DNA of 64,000 nucleotides from Sulfitobacter maritimus (GCF_013346665.1 NZ_JABVBB010000022.1:124001-188000); one strand, 5' to 3'; counted from the stretch's first letter, positions 36,258 to 46,110 are shown. The notes: a model not told the origin generated them from the letters alone. Made by a program: numbers and translations.

Positions 36258-36977
36258 GTGAAATTAAAAAATGCTCTCGGCGCATTTGGCGCCCTCGTCC
36301 TGCTGGCAGCCTGCGAAGTCGTGCCGGTGCAGAACGGCCCTTTGCCCCCTGCCAGCCCAACCCAGACCAGCCAACCCCGTCTTTCTGCGGATAGCGCGGC
36401 GCGTAGTTTTGTTCAGGTTGTGCGCCGGGTGGAACCGATTGCGGAGCGCGAATGCCGCGCGCGCACAACTGGGGTGAATTGCGACTATAACATCGTTGTT
36501 GATGACCGCCCCGGCCAGCCTGCCAACGCCTTTCAGACGCTCGACAAACAGGGCCGCCCGATTGTCGGCTTTACGCTGGCGCTGATCGCGGATGCGCGCA
36601 ACGAGGATGAACTGGCCTTTGTGCTGGGTCACGAAGCTGCGCATCACATCGCGGGCCATATTGGACGCCAGCAACAGAACGCTATGGCGGGCGCGGTGAT
36701 CTTTGCGGGGATCGCGACGCTGAGCGGCGGGGACGCCAATGCGGTGCGCACGGCGCAGGAGTTGGGCGCTGAAGTGGGCGCGCGGCGTTACTCGAAAGAT
36801 TTTGAGCTTGAGGCAGATGCCTTGGGTACGATCATCACCGCACGGGCCGGGTATAACCCCCTGCGCGGCGCCGAGTTCTTTGCCCGCATCCCCGATCCCG
36901 GCGACCGTTTCCTTGGCACGCATCCGCCAAACGCGGCCCGACTGGATACGGTGCGGCGTACGGCGGCAGGGCTTTGA
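36258..36977 (+). CDS. M48 family metallopeptidase lipoprotein
   Basis: A 239-residue zinc metallopeptidase anchored to the outer or inner membrane. The lipoprotein signal ends at LLAAC (Cys19). The catalytic zinc site is H125-E-A-A-H129 within VLGHEAAHHIAGH, and the third ligand glutamate is probably in FELEADALGTIITARAGYNP. The family includes BepA and LoiP, which degrade misfolded outer membrane proteins. It ends four bases before a possible TTG start of the IMPACT-family gene. Confidence 0.88.
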   Translation: MKLKNALGAFGALVLLAACEVVPVQNGPLPPASPTQTSQPRLSADSAARSFVQVVRRVEPIAERECRARTTGVNCDYNIVVDDRPGQPANAFQTLDKQGRPIVGFTLALIADARNEDELAFVLGHEAAHHIAGHIGRQQQNAMAGAVIFAGIATLSGGDANAVRTAQELGAEVGARRYSKDFELEADALGTIITARAGYNPLRGAEFFARIPDPGDRFLGTHPPNAARLDTVRRTAAGL

Positions 36978-36981
36978 CGGC

Positions 36982-37338
36982 TTGCATAGGCTGGGCCAGA
37001 TATTAAACGACCGCGGCTCGAAATACGCGGTCTCTGGCTGCCCGGCGCGCAGCCGGGCAGAGGTCGATGCCGCGCTAAAGGCGCTCAAACGGGACAAGGC
37101 CTATGCCAAGGCCACGCATAACACCTGGGCGGTGCTGCTGTCAGACGGCGGCCCGCTCAAGGGCGACGATGGCGAAGCTGGCGCAGGAATGGTGATCTTG
37201 CGCATGTTAGAGCGCGAAGGGTTGGAAGATCATCTTATCGTGGTCACACGCTGGTACGGCGGCAAACATCTCGGCGGTGACCGCTTTCGGCACGTGCAGA
37301 CCTGTGTGCGCGCCTATCTTGATGCGCTTGGCACTTAA
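36982..37338 (+). CDS. IMPACT/YigZ-family protein
   Basis: A domain of the IMPACT/YigZ type, with the pattern QILNDRGSKYAVSGCPARSRAEV, KATHNTWAVLL, DGEAGAGMVILRMLE, and VVTRWYGGKHLGGDRFRHVQ. The only in-frame start near the beginning of homology is TTG at 36982, four bases after the metallopeptidase stop; a CTG at 36991 is another option. The length of 118 residues equals the N-terminal domain only, so the second domain found in longer YigZ proteins is absent. The open frame extends further upstream in another gene's coding region without a plausible start. It shares four bases with the convergent hemolysin III gene. Confidence 0.75.
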   Translation: MHRLGQILNDRGSKYAVSGCPARSRAEVDAALKALKRDKAYAKATHNTWAVLLSDGGPLKGDDGEAGAGMVILRMLEREGLEDHLIVVTRWYGGKHLGGDRFRHVQTCVRAYLDALGT

Positions 37339-37955
37339 ACGCTAAGCGCGATGGCCGCAAAGAAACAGGCGGTCGCAACCAAAACAAACACATGCCAGAT
37401 CGCGTTTTGATAGCGCATGCCGGGGTGGGCATAGATCATCGTTCCCGCCGAATAGGTTAAGCCCCCGGCAGCCACCAAAGCCAACGCGGCGCCGGGAAGG
37501 TTGTGCCACATCGGATAGATCAACAGCACTGACAACCAGCCCATGCCAAGATAAAGCGCCAGCGACCCGCGCGCATCGGTCCGCCAAAACCACAGTTTGG
37601 CCACAGCGCCAATGACCGCCAGCGCCCAGACAATGCCCAAAATGCCATAGGCAAAGCCCGAGCCGATCACCATCACCAGCGGGGTGTAGGTGCCAGCGAT
37701 TTTGAAATAGATCGCGGCGTGATCGAGGCGGGCAAGAAAGGTGCGGCTGCGGTCAAAGGGCAGCAGGTGGTAAATCGCTGATACGGTGAAAGAAACGAGA
37801 ATACAGGCTGAATAGATCGCAATGGCCAAAAGCGCTTTTTCCTGACCCGCCGCGTGCATGAGCAGTAAAATACTGGCGGGAATGGCAAAGCAAAGGCTCA
37901 GCGCATGTACGGTGCCATCTGCAAGAGTTTCTGCTTTTGAGGTCGGATAAGCCAT
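37335..37955 (-). CDS. Hemolysin III family membrane protein
   Basis: A 206-residue protein with seven hydrophobic helices, of the hemolysin III/YqfA group (PAQR-like). Key segments are ADGTVHALSLCFAIPASILLL near the N-terminus, VSAIYHLLPFDRSRTFLARLDHAAIYFKIAGTYTPL with conserved H and D residues, and GMRYQNAIWHVFVLVATA near the C-terminus with the final His. These His/Asp residues may bind a metal. The name comes from one weakly hemolytic homologue; biochemical activity is unknown here. Confidence 0.9.
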   Translation of the reverse strand: MAYPTSKAETLADGTVHALSLCFAIPASILLLMHAAGQEKALLAIAIYSACILVSFTVSAIYHLLPFDRSRTFLARLDHAAIYFKIAGTYTPLVMVIGSGFAYGILGIVWALAVIGAVAKLWFWRTDARGSLALYLGMGWLSVLLIYPMWHNLPGAALALVAAGGLTYSAGTMIYAHPGMRYQNAIWHVFVLVATACFFAAIALSV

Positions 37956-38026
37956 GCACCTAAAGTAGCGGTCGCGCCGCGCCCTTCCATGGCTGACCCT
38001 ACGTTAACCGATAAACCTATGGCGCT

Positions 38027-38410
38027 TTATCGTGGTTTGTTGCCGTCGATCCAACGCGACATTAGGGTCTTGTCGCGAAAACACTCCTCCGGCACATCAC
38101 GGCGTTTTAGCCGTGCGATACGTTCGGCAAAGGCCACCTGTTTCGCTGAAGGGTAGGCGGCGAATGGCCCGTCATGCACCGGCGCTTTATGTGAATCGAT
38201 CCAATCGGATAGGGCGGTGCGGTCGTTCTCAATGCCCTTGGGCAGATCGGCCCCGGTTTTTCGGGCAAGGATACGGGCATAGTTCATCTGTTTTTCCGTC
38301 GCGGGCATGCGGCGGTCTGCTTGGCGGGGTTGAGCGCTGTCACTGCCCCGCGCGGGGCGTGCACCCTTATCAGGGTCAAAGATACCGGGAAACTGAGGCT
38401 GAAAAGACAT
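38027..38410 (-). CDS. Small two-repeat protein with a LexA-type box upstream
   Basis: A 127-residue protein of unknown function. After a basic linker (about residues 1-36), two similar 38-residue units follow: the first starts ATEKQMNYARILARKTGADLP and ends LSDWIDSHK, the second starts PSAKQVAFAERIARLKRRDVP and ends LMSRWIDGNK. Each looks like a small three-helix domain (KQ...A.R.AR...DW/RWID.). A GAACN7GAAC element (38444-38458) lies 34-48 bp upstream of the start codon, the distance expected for repression by an alphaproteobacterial LexA. It could be an SOS gene. No DNA-repair function is shown. Confidence 0.7.
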   Translation of the reverse strand: MSFQPQFPGIFDPDKGARPARGSDSAQPRQADRRMPATEKQMNYARILARKTGADLPKGIENDRTALSDWIDSHKAPVHDGPFAAYPSAKQVAFAERIARLKRRDVPEECFRDKTLMSRWIDGNKPR

Positions 38411-38443
38411 CTGTCATTCCTTTGCTGCTGTTTTCCATATATA

Positions 38444-38458
38444 GAACATACGAAGAAC
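38444..38458. promoter_or_regulatory. LexA-type box (GAACN7GAAC)
   Basis: GAAC at 38444-38447 and GAAC at 38455-38458 are separated by seven bases, which is the direct-repeat LexA operator described for alphaproteobacteria. It lies in the promoter of the 127-residue gene. Confidence 0.6.
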
Positions 38459-38747
38459 ATTTTCAAGTTTTGCCGATCGGGTGCTCCCTACAGCGGGTTT
38501 ATATAGTGTCTTCAAATGTTGGTTTCGCTATATGTTGCGGTGACTGGCCCTTTGCGCTTTGTAAGGAATAAACATGCGATGCGGGGCATTGTTCCACGCA
38601 TCGGGGCGCTCTGACGCCCGGACGGGGGTGAGCTTGGGCGCCGCTATTGCGAGGCGATTTTGCTTTGGAGGAGATATTTGGAGCGGGTCGCCGGGGGACA
38701 TCGCCCCCGGTTTTCCATAATATGCTTCGTTCAAAAAGAGCGGCGTG
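38459..38747. other. Noncoding stretch between the LexA box and rimO
   Basis: This part of the 337-bp gap holds no plausible gene. The frames here are short or poor. It is the 3' flank of rimO and contains no clear hairpin terminator by eye. Confidence 0.5.
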
Positions 38748-40121
38748 TCAGGCGATCTGACGTCCCCAGAGGTCGTATTCGCCTGCTTCTTCGACTTCGA
38801 CCGTGACGATGTCACCGACTTTAAGGTTTTGGAAATCCTCGTCGATGAAAAGATTCCCGTCGATCTCTGGCGCGTCGGCTTTGGTGCGGCAGGTGGCGGC
38901 CTCTGCATCGATTTCGTCGACAATCACATCCATGCGCTTGCCGACCTTCGCGGCGAGCTTGGCTTCGGAAATCGCCTGTGCCTTTTCCATAAAGCGGTCC
39001 CAGCGGTCTTGTTTGACCTCTGCTGGCACATGGTCGGGCAGCATGTTGGAGCGCGCGCCTTCGACGTTTTCATATTGAAAGCAGCCGACGCGGTCGAGTT
39101 GCGCCTCGTCCAGCCAGTCGAGCAGGGTTTGGAACTCTGCCTCGGTCTCGCCCGGGTAGCCGACGATGAAGGTCGAGCGCAGGGTGATGTCGGGGCAGGT
39201 GTCGCGCCATGCGGCGATTTCGTCGAGGGTTTTAGAGGCCGCTGCCGGGCGAGCCATGCGTTTCAACACATCGGGGTGCGCGTGCTGGAACGGGATGTCG
39301 AGGTAGGGCAGCACCAGACCTTCGGCCATCAGCGGGATCAGTTTGCGCACATGTGGGTAGGGGTAGACGTAGTGCAGCCGCACCCATGCGCCAAGGGAGC
39401 CGAGGTCACGCGCCAGATCGGTGATATGGGCGCGGTGGCCACGGTCTTCGGCGTGTTTGATGTCGACCCCGTAGGCAGAAGTGTCTTGACTGATGACCAA
39501 GAGTTCTTTGACGCCCTTATCGACCAGCCGCTCGGCTTCGCGCATCACTGCGTGGGCCGGGCGGCTTTGCAGCCGTCCGCGCATGTCGGGGATGATGCAG
39601 AATTTGCACTTGTGGTTACAGCCCTCGGAAATCTTGAGGTAGCTGTAGTGGCGCGGGGTGAGCGAGACCTGCTGCGCGGGCAGAAGGTCGATAAAGGGAT
39701 CGGGGCTGGGCGGCACCGCGCCATGCACCGCGTCGAGCACCTGTTCATATTGATGCGGGCCGGTCACGGCGAGGATCTTGGGGTGGTGTTCGCGGATATA
39801 GTCCGGCTCGGCCCCAAGGCAGCCGGTGACGATCACCTTGCCGTTTTCCGTCAATGCTTCGCCGATGGCATCGAGGCTTTCGGCCTTGGCGCTGTCGAGG
39901 AAGCCGCAGGTGTTCACGATCACCGCATCTGCGCCCGCGTAGTCAGGCGAGACGCCGTAGCCTTCGGCCCGCAGGCGCGTAAGGATGCGTTCAGAATCCA
40001 CCAGCGCTTTGGGGCAGCCGAGGCTGACCATGCCGATGGTGGGCTGGCCGGGGCGGGCGGGGTCGCTGATCTTGGCCGATGGGGCGAGGTCAGGGCGCAG
40101 ATTAGGTGGGTTTGTGCTCAT
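38748..40121 (-). CDS. rimO: Ribosomal protein S12 methylthiotransferase RimO
   Basis: Radical-SAM enzyme that methylthiolates Asp in uS12 (beta-methylthio-Asp). The 457-residue protein has an N-terminal MTTase domain ([46 protein letters not shown]), the radical SAM core with the Cys-X3-Cys-X2-Cys of [23 protein letters not shown], and a C-terminal TRAM domain ([13 protein letters not shown]). The start at 40121 ([11 protein letters not shown]) is chosen over the upstream ATG because upstream residues lack family similarity. Two 4Fe-4S clusters are required, and the Nfu gene in the window is a possible donor. Confidence 0.93.
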   Translation of the reverse strand: MSTNPPNLRPDLAPSAKISDPARPGQPTIGMVSLGCPKALVDSERILTRLRAEGYGVSPDYAGADAVIVNTCGFLDSAKAESLDAIGEALTENGKVIVTGCLGAEPDYIREHHPKILAVTGPHQYEQVLDAVHGAVPPSPDPFIDLLPAQQVSLTPRHYSYLKISEGCNHKCKFCIIPDMRGRLQSRPAHAVMREAERLVDKGVKELLVISQDTSAYGVDIKHAEDRGHRAHITDLARDLGSLGAWVRLHYVYPYPHVRKLIPLMAEGLVLPYLDIPFQHAHPDVLKRMARPAAASKTLDEIAAWRDTCPDITLRSTFIVGYPGETEAEFQTLLDWLDEAQLDRVGCFQYENVEGARSNMLPDHVPAEVKQDRWDRFMEKAQAISEAKLAAKVGKRMDVIVDEIDAEAATCRTKADAPEIDGNLFIDEDFQNLKVGDIVTVEVEEAGEYDLWGRQIA

Positions 40122-40182
40122 GGGGTGGCTATAAGGCAAGCACGTGAGCGGGGAAAGAGCCGCCGGGCAGGAGGAAAGAGCC

Positions 40183-42117
40183 ATGAGATGGATTATACGC
40201 GGCATCGGCGCGCTGTTGCTTATTGCGGTGATCATTGTGGGGGCCTTGCTGTTGATGCCCGGAGAGCCGATCGCGCGGATCGCCAGTGATCAACTGAGCC
40301 GGATGACCGGGCGTGACGTCACAATCACCGGAGATGTTGATGTGACCTTTTGGCCGGTGTTGGGCGTGACCGCTGGCGGAATCGAAGTTGGCAACGCCGA
40401 TTGGACGGACAAGGGCGCGATGCTGACGGCGGCCAATGCGGCGATTGGTGTGGATGCAGGAGCCCTGCTGCGCGGCGAGATTCGCATCACCCATATTGCA
40501 GCGCGAAGCCCAATGATCCGGCTGGAGCAGCGCCGCGATGGCCGCGCGAGTTGGCAGTTCACAGACAGTGTCAGCGGCGCCCGGATTGAGACGGAGGCAG
40601 CACCATCGCAGCGCAAGCGGCCGCTGAGCATTCAAAAGCTCACGGTTGAGAATGCCACGCTGATCTATGATGCCGAAGGCGCCGATCTGGTGACCTATGA
40701 AGGTGTCGATCTGACGCTCGATTGGCCGGAGCAAGCTGGCGCGGCGGATATCGTCGCCAGCATGGCACCTTCTGGCCCGCCAGTGAACCTGACCGCGCGG
40801 ATCGAAGGGTTTGCCGCGTTTCTGAACGGAGAGGTGCAGCCTCTGCGTGCGGCGTTAAAGGCACGCGACGGGTCGGCTTCTTTCGTCGGGCGCGGCTCGC
40901 TGAAAGGGGCCTTGGCGGGAGATGTGCAGATTGAAAGCGCGGATACGGGTGCTTTTCTCGCCGCTCTCGGCGCAGGAGCGGTGGAGTTCCCGCGCGGGTT
41001 GGGCCGCTCGGTCGATCTGCGCAGCGGGCTGACGCTTTCGCCCGACAGACAGTTGGCGCTGCGCAATATCGCGGCGGATTTGGGTGGCAATCGCCTGACA
41101 GGCCAAGCGGACTTGGCATTGAACGGCACGCCCCGGATCAGAGGCAATCTACGCGCCGGTGCCTTGGACTTGTCGGGTCTGTCCGATGCGGAGGACGCAG
41201 CGGAGACCGGGGCAGGGTCGAAAGCCACAGTTGCGGGCTGGTCGCGCCAAGAAATCGACGCTGATTGGTTGGCGGCCTTCGATGGTGACATTGCGCTCAG
41301 CGCAGAAGAAATCAATCTTAGCCAACTCAAAGCGGGCCCCACCCGCATGGTGCTGCGCAACGATCGCGCACGAATGGTGTTCGATCTGCAGGACATGGCA
41401 GCCTATGGCGGCAAGATCGCAGGGGAGTTCGTGATGAACAACCGCAACGGTCTGTCAGTAGGGGGCAAGTTGAACGCACAGGGCGTGCAGATGCGCAATC
41501 TGTTGGAGGACGCAGCCGAGGTGACGCGTTTCACCGGCGAAGGCGATGCGCAACTGTCGTTTTTGGGTAGCGGGCAATCGGTGGCGGCAATCATGCAGTC
41601 CTTAAGCGGCGACGGGACTTTGTCCATGGGGCGCGGCACGATTGCGGGGATCGATCTGGACGCGCTGCTGGGGTCGGTCGATGCCAAGGGGGGCAGCACT
41701 GTGTTTGATTCCGTTCAGGCCAGTTTCGACATCGCAGGTGGTGTGTTGCACAATGACGATCTGCTGATGCTCCTTCCCAACTTTAACGCGACCGGGGAGG
41801 GGCAGGTCGATCTTGGAGCGCGGACCATTGATTACACCGTCACCCCTAAGGCGCTGCGGGTCAATGCGTCGCGCGGGGGGCTGGCGGTGCCGGTACGGAT
41901 CAGGGGGCCTTGGGCTGATCCTGAGATCAAAGCCGATCTGAGAGCCGCGATTGACCTGAACTTCCGCGAGGAAAAGCAACGCGCCGAGGATGTGGTGCGG
42001 CGCAAGGTGCAAGAAGAGTTGGATATCGCGCCTGACGACACCCGCGATCTTGAAGACCTTGTGAAAGACGAGTTGGAGAACGCCTTGAAGCGCGAGTTGT
42101 TCAAATTGTTTGATTAA
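40183..42117 (+). CDS. AsmA family protein
   Basis: A 644-residue inner-membrane-anchored protein. The N-terminal helix [24 protein letters not shown] precedes a large periplasmic beta-taco domain. AsmA signatures include [35 protein letters not shown] at about residues 38-72 and [19 protein letters not shown] near the C-terminus. AsmA-type proteins are implicated in lipid transport to the outer membrane. The start at 40183 follows GAGGAAAGAG. It stands between divergent rimO and trpB. Confidence 0.88.
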   Translation: MRWIIRGIGALLLIAVIIVGALLLMPGEPIARIASDQLSRMTGRDVTITGDVDVTFWPVLGVTAGGIEVGNADWTDKGAMLTAANAAIGVDAGALLRGEIRITHIAARSPMIRLEQRRDGRASWQFTDSVSGARIETEAAPSQRKRPLSIQKLTVENATLIYDAEGADLVTYEGVDLTLDWPEQAGAADIVASMAPSGPPVNLTARIEGFAAFLNGEVQPLRAALKARDGSASFVGRGSLKGALAGDVQIESADTGAFLAALGAGAVEFPRGLGRSVDLRSGLTLSPDRQLALRNIAADLGGNRLTGQADLALNGTPRIRGNLRAGALDLSGLSDAEDAAETGAGSKATVAGWSRQEIDADWLAAFDGDIALSAEEINLSQLKAGPTRMVLRNDRARMVFDLQDMAAYGGKIAGEFVMNNRNGLSVGGKLNAQGVQMRNLLEDAAEVTRFTGEGDAQLSFLGSGQSVAAIMQSLSGDGTLSMGRGTIAGIDLDALLGSVDAKGGSTVFDSVQASFDIAGGVLHNDDLLMLLPNFNATGEGQVDLGARTIDYTVTPKALRVNASRGGLAVPVRIRGPWADPEIKADLRAAIDLNFREEKQRAEDVVRRKVQEELDIAPDDTRDLEDLVKDELENALKRELFKLFD

Positions 42118-42213
42118 GGGCGATGCGCCGCCCGTCTGCCCGTGGCTGAAACTCTTGGTGGCGCAGACGGGCAGGCTGCGCTAAGGCTGACGCGACATTC
42201 TAGGAGAGGCGCA

Positions 42214-43446
42214 ATGGCCAACGATCTTTTCAACAGCTTCATGACCGGCCCCGACGAGCAGGGCCGTTTCGGTGATTTCGGCGGGCGCTTTGTCTCGGAA
42301 ACGCTGATGCCGCTCATTCTTGAGTTGGAAGAACAATATGAGAAGGCCAAGACCGACGACAGTTTCTGGGCCGAGATGCACGACCTCTGGACCCATTACG
42401 TGGGCCGCCCCAGTCCGCTTTACCACGCCGAGCGGCTGACCGAGCATTTGGGCGGGGCCAAGGTCTATATGAAGCGCGACGAGCTGAACCATACAGGCGC
42501 GCATAAGATCAACAACGTGCTGGGCCAGATCATTCTCGCCCGCCGCATGGGCAAGAAACGCATCATCGCGGAAACCGGCGCGGGCCAGCATGGCGTGGCC
42601 ACGGCGACGGTCTGTGCCAAGTTCGGGCTGCAATGCGTGGTCTATATGGGCGCGCATGATGTTGAGCGTCAGGCGCCCAACGTCTTCCGGATGCGTCTGC
42701 TGGGCGCTGAAGTGGTGCCAGTGACTTCGGGTCGCGGCACGCTGAAGGACGCAATGAACGACGCGCTGCGCGATTGGGTGACCAATGTGCGCGACACCTT
42801 CTATTGCATCGGCACCGTGGCCGGGCCGCATCCTTATCCGGCGATGGTTCGTGATTTTCAGGCTATCATTGGCAAGGAAGTGCGCGAGCAGATGGACGCC
42901 GCAGAGGGCCGTTTGCCCGACACGGTGATCGCAGCCATCGGCGGCGGGTCGAATGCCATGGGCCTGTTCTACCCCTTCCTTGACGACAAGTCGGTGAACA
43001 TCATCGGTGTCGAGGCCGGGGGTAAGGGCGTTGACGAAAAGATGCAGCACTGCGCCTCGCTGACAGGCGGGCGCCCCGGCGTGCTGCATGGCAACCGCAC
43101 CTACCTCCTACAAGACGACGATGGCCAAATCCTCGAAGGCTTCTCGATCTCTGCTGGTCTGGATTACCCCGGCATCGGGCCAGAACATTCCTGGCTACAT
43201 GAGATTGGCCGCGCGCAATATGTCTCGATCACCGACCGGGAAGCGCTGGAGGCGTTTCAACTGTGCTGTGCGCTCGAAGGGATCATCCCGGCGCTGGAGC
43301 CGAGCCACGCGCTGGCCCATGTTCTCAAGATCGCGCCAGAGTTGCCGAAAGACCACCTGCTGGTGATGAACATGTGTGGGCGCGGCGACAAGGACATCTT
43401 TACCGTCGCACGGGCGCTGGACTTTGATATGGGCGACTTCGCCTAA
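42214..43446 (+). CDS. trpB: Tryptophan synthase beta chain
   Basis: PLP-dependent beta subunit that condenses indole with serine to tryptophan. The 410-residue protein starts [20 protein letters not shown], with PLP lysine K98 in [10 protein letters not shown], the [16 protein letters not shown] block, [13 protein letters not shown], and the C-terminal [17 protein letters not shown]. trpA lies about 7.7 kb further on, on the opposite strand, so the two subunits are not co-transcribed here. A terminator follows trpB. Confidence 0.97.
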   Translation: MANDLFNSFMTGPDEQGRFGDFGGRFVSETLMPLILELEEQYEKAKTDDSFWAEMHDLWTHYVGRPSPLYHAERLTEHLGGAKVYMKRDELNHTGAHKINNVLGQIILARRMGKKRIIAETGAGQHGVATATVCAKFGLQCVVYMGAHDVERQAPNVFRMRLLGAEVVPVTSGRGTLKDAMNDALRDWVTNVRDTFYCIGTVAGPHPYPAMVRDFQAIIGKEVREQMDAAEGRLPDTVIAAIGGGSNAMGLFYPFLDDKSVNIIGVEAGGKGVDEKMQHCASLTGGRPGVLHGNRTYLLQDDDGQILEGFSISAGLDYPGIGPEHSWLHEIGRAQYVSITDREALEAFQLCCALEGIIPALEPSHALAHVLKIAPELPKDHLLVMNMCGRGDKDIFTVARALDFDMGDFA

Positions 43447-43473
43447 GTTCCGCGCGATCGCGCACGAATACTA

Positions 43474-43504
43474 AAAGGCCTGCGTGAAAGCGCGGGTCTT
43501 TTTT
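43474..43504 (+). terminator. Rho-independent terminator after trpB
   Basis: GGCCTGCG pairs with CGCGGGTC (one wobble and a GT pair) across a short TGAAAG-type loop, followed by TTTTTT. It begins about 28 bp after the trpB stop. Confidence 0.7.
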
Positions 43505-43902
43505 GTCTCTTCGGGTGTGTCTTCCTGCGGTGGGGGCCGGGAATGACGGCGCGTAAGAGCGGTGCAAGGAAAACGGCCAAGAAAATCGCGAAATGGATTT
43601 CACCCAGCGTTTGCGCGGCGCGACCGCGCTGCAAGCGGCGGCGACATGCGTTTCGCCCTTACAGGGTTGACCCAACGGCAAATTGCCCCCGGCTAGGGCG
43701 CGAAACCCCCTCCTAAACCAAGGTTTAGAGCGGTCAGACAAGAGTTTAGACCTGCTGATTTAAACCCCGGGAGGATAGCCAATCCCCCGTCGAATACCCT
43801 TTTGCCAGTCATCCCGACGACGCCACGTCACTGACCGGCGCCGTCACCATTTCACAGCGGGCCACCCCGACAGCGGGCCAACCCAGACGCAAAGGACACG
43901 AC
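43505..43902. other. Noncoding stretch upstream of tandem small exported genes
   Basis: No plausible gene is seen in this 398-bp stretch. A minus-strand frame (43400-43741) is Arg/Pro-rich and lacks a supporting ribosome site. It probably holds the promoter of the two following genes; the 5' leader just before each of them is nearly identical. Confidence 0.5.
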
Positions 43903-44169
43903 ATGAAAAAGACACTGACAGCAACCGCCCTAATCCTTGCCACCGCAGGCTCCGCCGCCTTCGCGCAGGGCATGGAAGGTCACCAGATCGGCTACAACGA
44001 CAAGTCCGACAACGGCGTTTCCTACTCCAGCCGTTCCGACGCTGTCGACGCACAGACAATCGCGACTTTCACCAAAGGCACCCTGCGCGCGGAAGACACA
44101 TCTGACGTGACCGTCACCGTCTTCCCCACCGCGCAATCCGACGAATCCGTAGACCGCTTCCCCCGCTAA
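43903..44169 (+). CDS. Small exported protein, paralogue A
   Basis: An 88-residue exported protein: signal peptide MKKTLTATALILATAGSAAFAQ, then GMEGHQIGYNDK shared with the next gene, ending TVFPTAQ...FPR. The sequence just before its start (AAAGGACACGACATG) is the same as before the next gene. No family assigned. The Tyr/Ser/Asp-rich mature part carries a YSSRS motif. Confidence 0.75.
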   Translation: MKKTLTATALILATAGSAAFAQGMEGHQIGYNDKSDNGVSYSSRSDAVDAQTIATFTKGTLRAEDTSDVTVTVFPTAQSDESVDRFPR

Positions 44170-44212
44170 CTGCGGCGGCGATCTCTACACCTTAAAGTTC
44201 AAAGGACACGAC

Positions 44213-44485
44213 ATGAAAAAGACACTCACCACCACCGCCCTGATCCTCGCCACCGCCGGGACCGCCGCTTTCGCGCAGGGGATGGAAGGCCATCAGATCG
44301 GCTATAACGACAAAGCCGCAGATGAGGCCATCTATTCCAGCCGCAGTGTGGACGATCAGGAACTGAAGCTACAACGCGACGTGTTCCTGCGCGGCCAATT
44401 CCGCAGCGACACCGACAAAACCCAAGTCATCACGGTTTTCCCGACACCCGTAGAAAACCTCGAAGACGGCGACTTTCCCCGTTAA
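44213..44485 (+). CDS. Small exported protein, paralogue B
   Basis: A 90-residue paralogue of the preceding gene: same signal peptide with few changes, same GMEGHQIGYNDK and YSSRS segments, and the same VFPT...FPR end. The middle part diverges. The gap is 43 bp. The pair looks like a recent tandem duplication and may be co-transcribed. No catalytic motif is visible. Confidence 0.75.
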   Translation: MKKTLTTTALILATAGTAAFAQGMEGHQIGYNDKAADEAIYSSRSVDDQELKLQRDVFLRGQFRSDTDKTQVITVFPTPVENLEDGDFPR

Positions 44486-44619
44486 CCTTTAGACCAACTG
44501 CGCTCGCCCTCAGGGGCGGGCGCCAAATCACTAAGGGTTGATCGGCGCGCATAGCGGCAATCTCTTGCGCTTTGCCAGAGCATGGCTAAATACGCTGGAC
44601 TGCAAGCCAGGGTCACGCC

Positions 44620-45147
44620 ATGAACAAAAAGAAAAAAATTGCCCTTTGGGTGATCGCCGCTCTTCAATTCAATGCCACCATTTACTTCGTGCTTCTCTTC
44701 GCCCTCGAAGGTCGGGGGGTGACACTGTTTGGCATTCCGCTTGCCAATCTGGGGCCGAACCAGGGCGTGCAGGTCGTGGGCCTGATCCTTGGTGTCGTGC
44801 TGGGCTGGATGGCACTGCGGATGAGCCTGCAACGCGCTGAGCGGGCAGAGACAGCGCTCCGGCATTGTACCGTGCAATTTGCCGATGTGCTCGAAGAGCA
44901 TTTCCGCGATTGGCGGCTGACCCCGGCGGAGCGGGACGTGGCGGTTTTCCTGATCAAAGGTCTCAACACCCGCGCCATTGCCGAGATGCGCGGCACGTCG
45001 GAAGGCACGATCAAAGCGCAGACCAATGCGATCTACCGCAAAGCCGGCGTCGCAGGACGGGCGCAGCTTTTGAGCCTGTTCATCGAAGACCTCATGGACG
45101 ACACGCTTATGCCCGGCCCCAAGCCGCAATTGCCACTGGCCGCCTGA
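44620..45147 (+). CDS. Membrane-tethered LuxR-type HTH regulator
   Basis: A 175-residue regulator. Two N-terminal membrane helices (about residues 8-29 and 47-66, WVIAALQFNATIYFVLLFALE and VGLILGVVLGWMALRM) precede a short coiled region and a C-terminal LuxR-type HTH (about 100-155, LTPAERDVAVFLIKGLNTRAIAEMRGTSEGTIKAQTNAIYRKAGVAGRAQLLSLF). A transcription factor with its DNA-binding domain attached to the membrane is unusual, and no sensor domain is visible outside. The gene is isolated; its targets are unknown. Confidence 0.8.
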   Translation: MNKKKKIALWVIAALQFNATIYFVLLFALEGRGVTLFGIPLANLGPNQGVQVVGLILGVVLGWMALRMSLQRAERAETALRHCTVQFADVLEEHFRDWRLTPAERDVAVFLIKGLNTRAIAEMRGTSEGTIKAQTNAIYRKAGVAGRAQLLSLFIEDLMDDTLMPGPKPQLPLAA

Positions 45148-45153
45148 GCGCGA

Positions 45154-45723
45154 CTAGCGCGTCAGTTCCAGAATGTCGAAATCGCTTTCAAGAGCAGGGG
45201 CAGGGAACAACAGCCGCGCCCGCGTGGGGCTGATCCGCTGAAAGACCGCGACATCTGTTTGCACACGCCCGTTTGACGTGAAGTCCTCGGGCAGATCGTC
45301 ATAGGCGGGCGGGTTCTCCTCACGCACATAACCCACGCCGGTATAGACCGCTTGGCCTTCGCGCAGGGTGATCTCGCCTCGGGTCAGTTGCGATCCGGTA
45401 AGCTTCTCAAAGGCGAAACCGCGATCTGTCGCGGTGAAGCGACATTTGAACGGGGTATAGACCACCAGCGGGCTGATGCCGCCGAGCTTGATGGTTCGGC
45501 AAGACCAGTCACCGGGTAAATCTGCGGCAAAGGCAATCTGTGGTTGGCCGGATAAAGCGCGGGTCAGTGCGCGGATATCATCCGCTGCGCCACCTGAGAG
45601 AGCCTGCATCATCGCACTTCCAAAGGCTGCGTCAAAATTGTCGAGCCGCGCCTGTTCGGCAGGGCGCAGCGTGCCAGCGAGGGCGGTGACAGGCAGGAGA
45701 AGGAGCAGCAGCGCAAGACGCAT
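45154..45723 (-). CDS. DUF4893 domain exported protein
   Basis: A 189-residue exported protein with signal peptide MRLALLLLLLPVTALAG. It matches the DUF4893 pattern as I know it (DDIRALTRALSG, LPGDWSCRTIKLGGISPLVVYTPFKCRF, YTGVGYVREENPPAYDD). The two cysteines (WSC and KCRF) could pair. Function is unknown. Converges with the LuxR-type gene and lies 3 bp from the DUF2237 gene on the same strand. Confidence 0.85.
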   Translation of the reverse strand: MRLALLLLLLPVTALAGTLRPAEQARLDNFDAAFGSAMMQALSGGAADDIRALTRALSGQPQIAFAADLPGDWSCRTIKLGGISPLVVYTPFKCRFTATDRGFAFEKLTGSQLTRGEITLREGQAVYTGVGYVREENPPAYDDLPEDFTSNGRVQTDVAVFQRISPTRARLLFPAPALESDFDILELTR

Positions 45724-45726
45724 GGA

Positions 45727-46110
45727 TCAGTTGCCTGCCTCATCCACCGCATGGGCGCGCAGCACCTCTAGCGGTACGATGTCGAGCGTACGTAGATGCG
45801 TCGCGGCCAGATGCACCTGTGGGGCGCAGCCTTCGTCTGCCGCCTGTAGAAACCGCCCCGCACAAAGACACCAAGAATCCCCCGGTTGCAGACCATCAAA
45901 GCCAAACTCAGGCCTTGGGGTGCTGAGGTCGTTGCCAACGTATTTTGAATAGGCCAGAAACTCTGCCGTCATTACGGCGCAGACCGTATGGCTGCCCTGA
46001 TCCTGTGCGCAGGTATTGCAGTGACCGTCGCGGAAGAAGCCTGTAACCGGGTCGGTTCCGCAAAGGGTCAGCGGCTGGTTCAAGACGTTGATGCTCCTGT
46101 CGGGTATCAT
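45727..46110 (-). CDS. DUF2237 family protein
   Basis: A 127-residue protein with the full DUF2237 signature: TDPVTGFFRDGHCNTCAQDQGSHTVCAVMTAEFL, then GNDLSTPRPEFGFDGLQPGDSWCLCAGRF and APQVHLAATHLRTLDIVPLEVLRAHA. The four to five conserved cysteines may bind a metal. It overlaps the serine hydrolase gene by four bases and is followed by DUF4893 with a 3-bp gap, so hydrolase-DUF2237-DUF4893 are an operon. Confidence 0.92.
   Translation of the reverse strand: MIPDRSINVLNQPLTLCGTDPVTGFFRDGHCNTCAQDQGSHTVCAVMTAEFLAYSKYVGNDLSTPRPEFGFDGLQPGDSWCLCAGRFLQAADEGCAPQVHLAATHLRTLDIVPLEVLRAHAVDEAGN

Noticed and set aside
43400..43741. Minus-strand frame downstream of trpB
   Set aside because: Low-quality composition, no ribosome site, and it overlaps the trpB 3' end and terminator.
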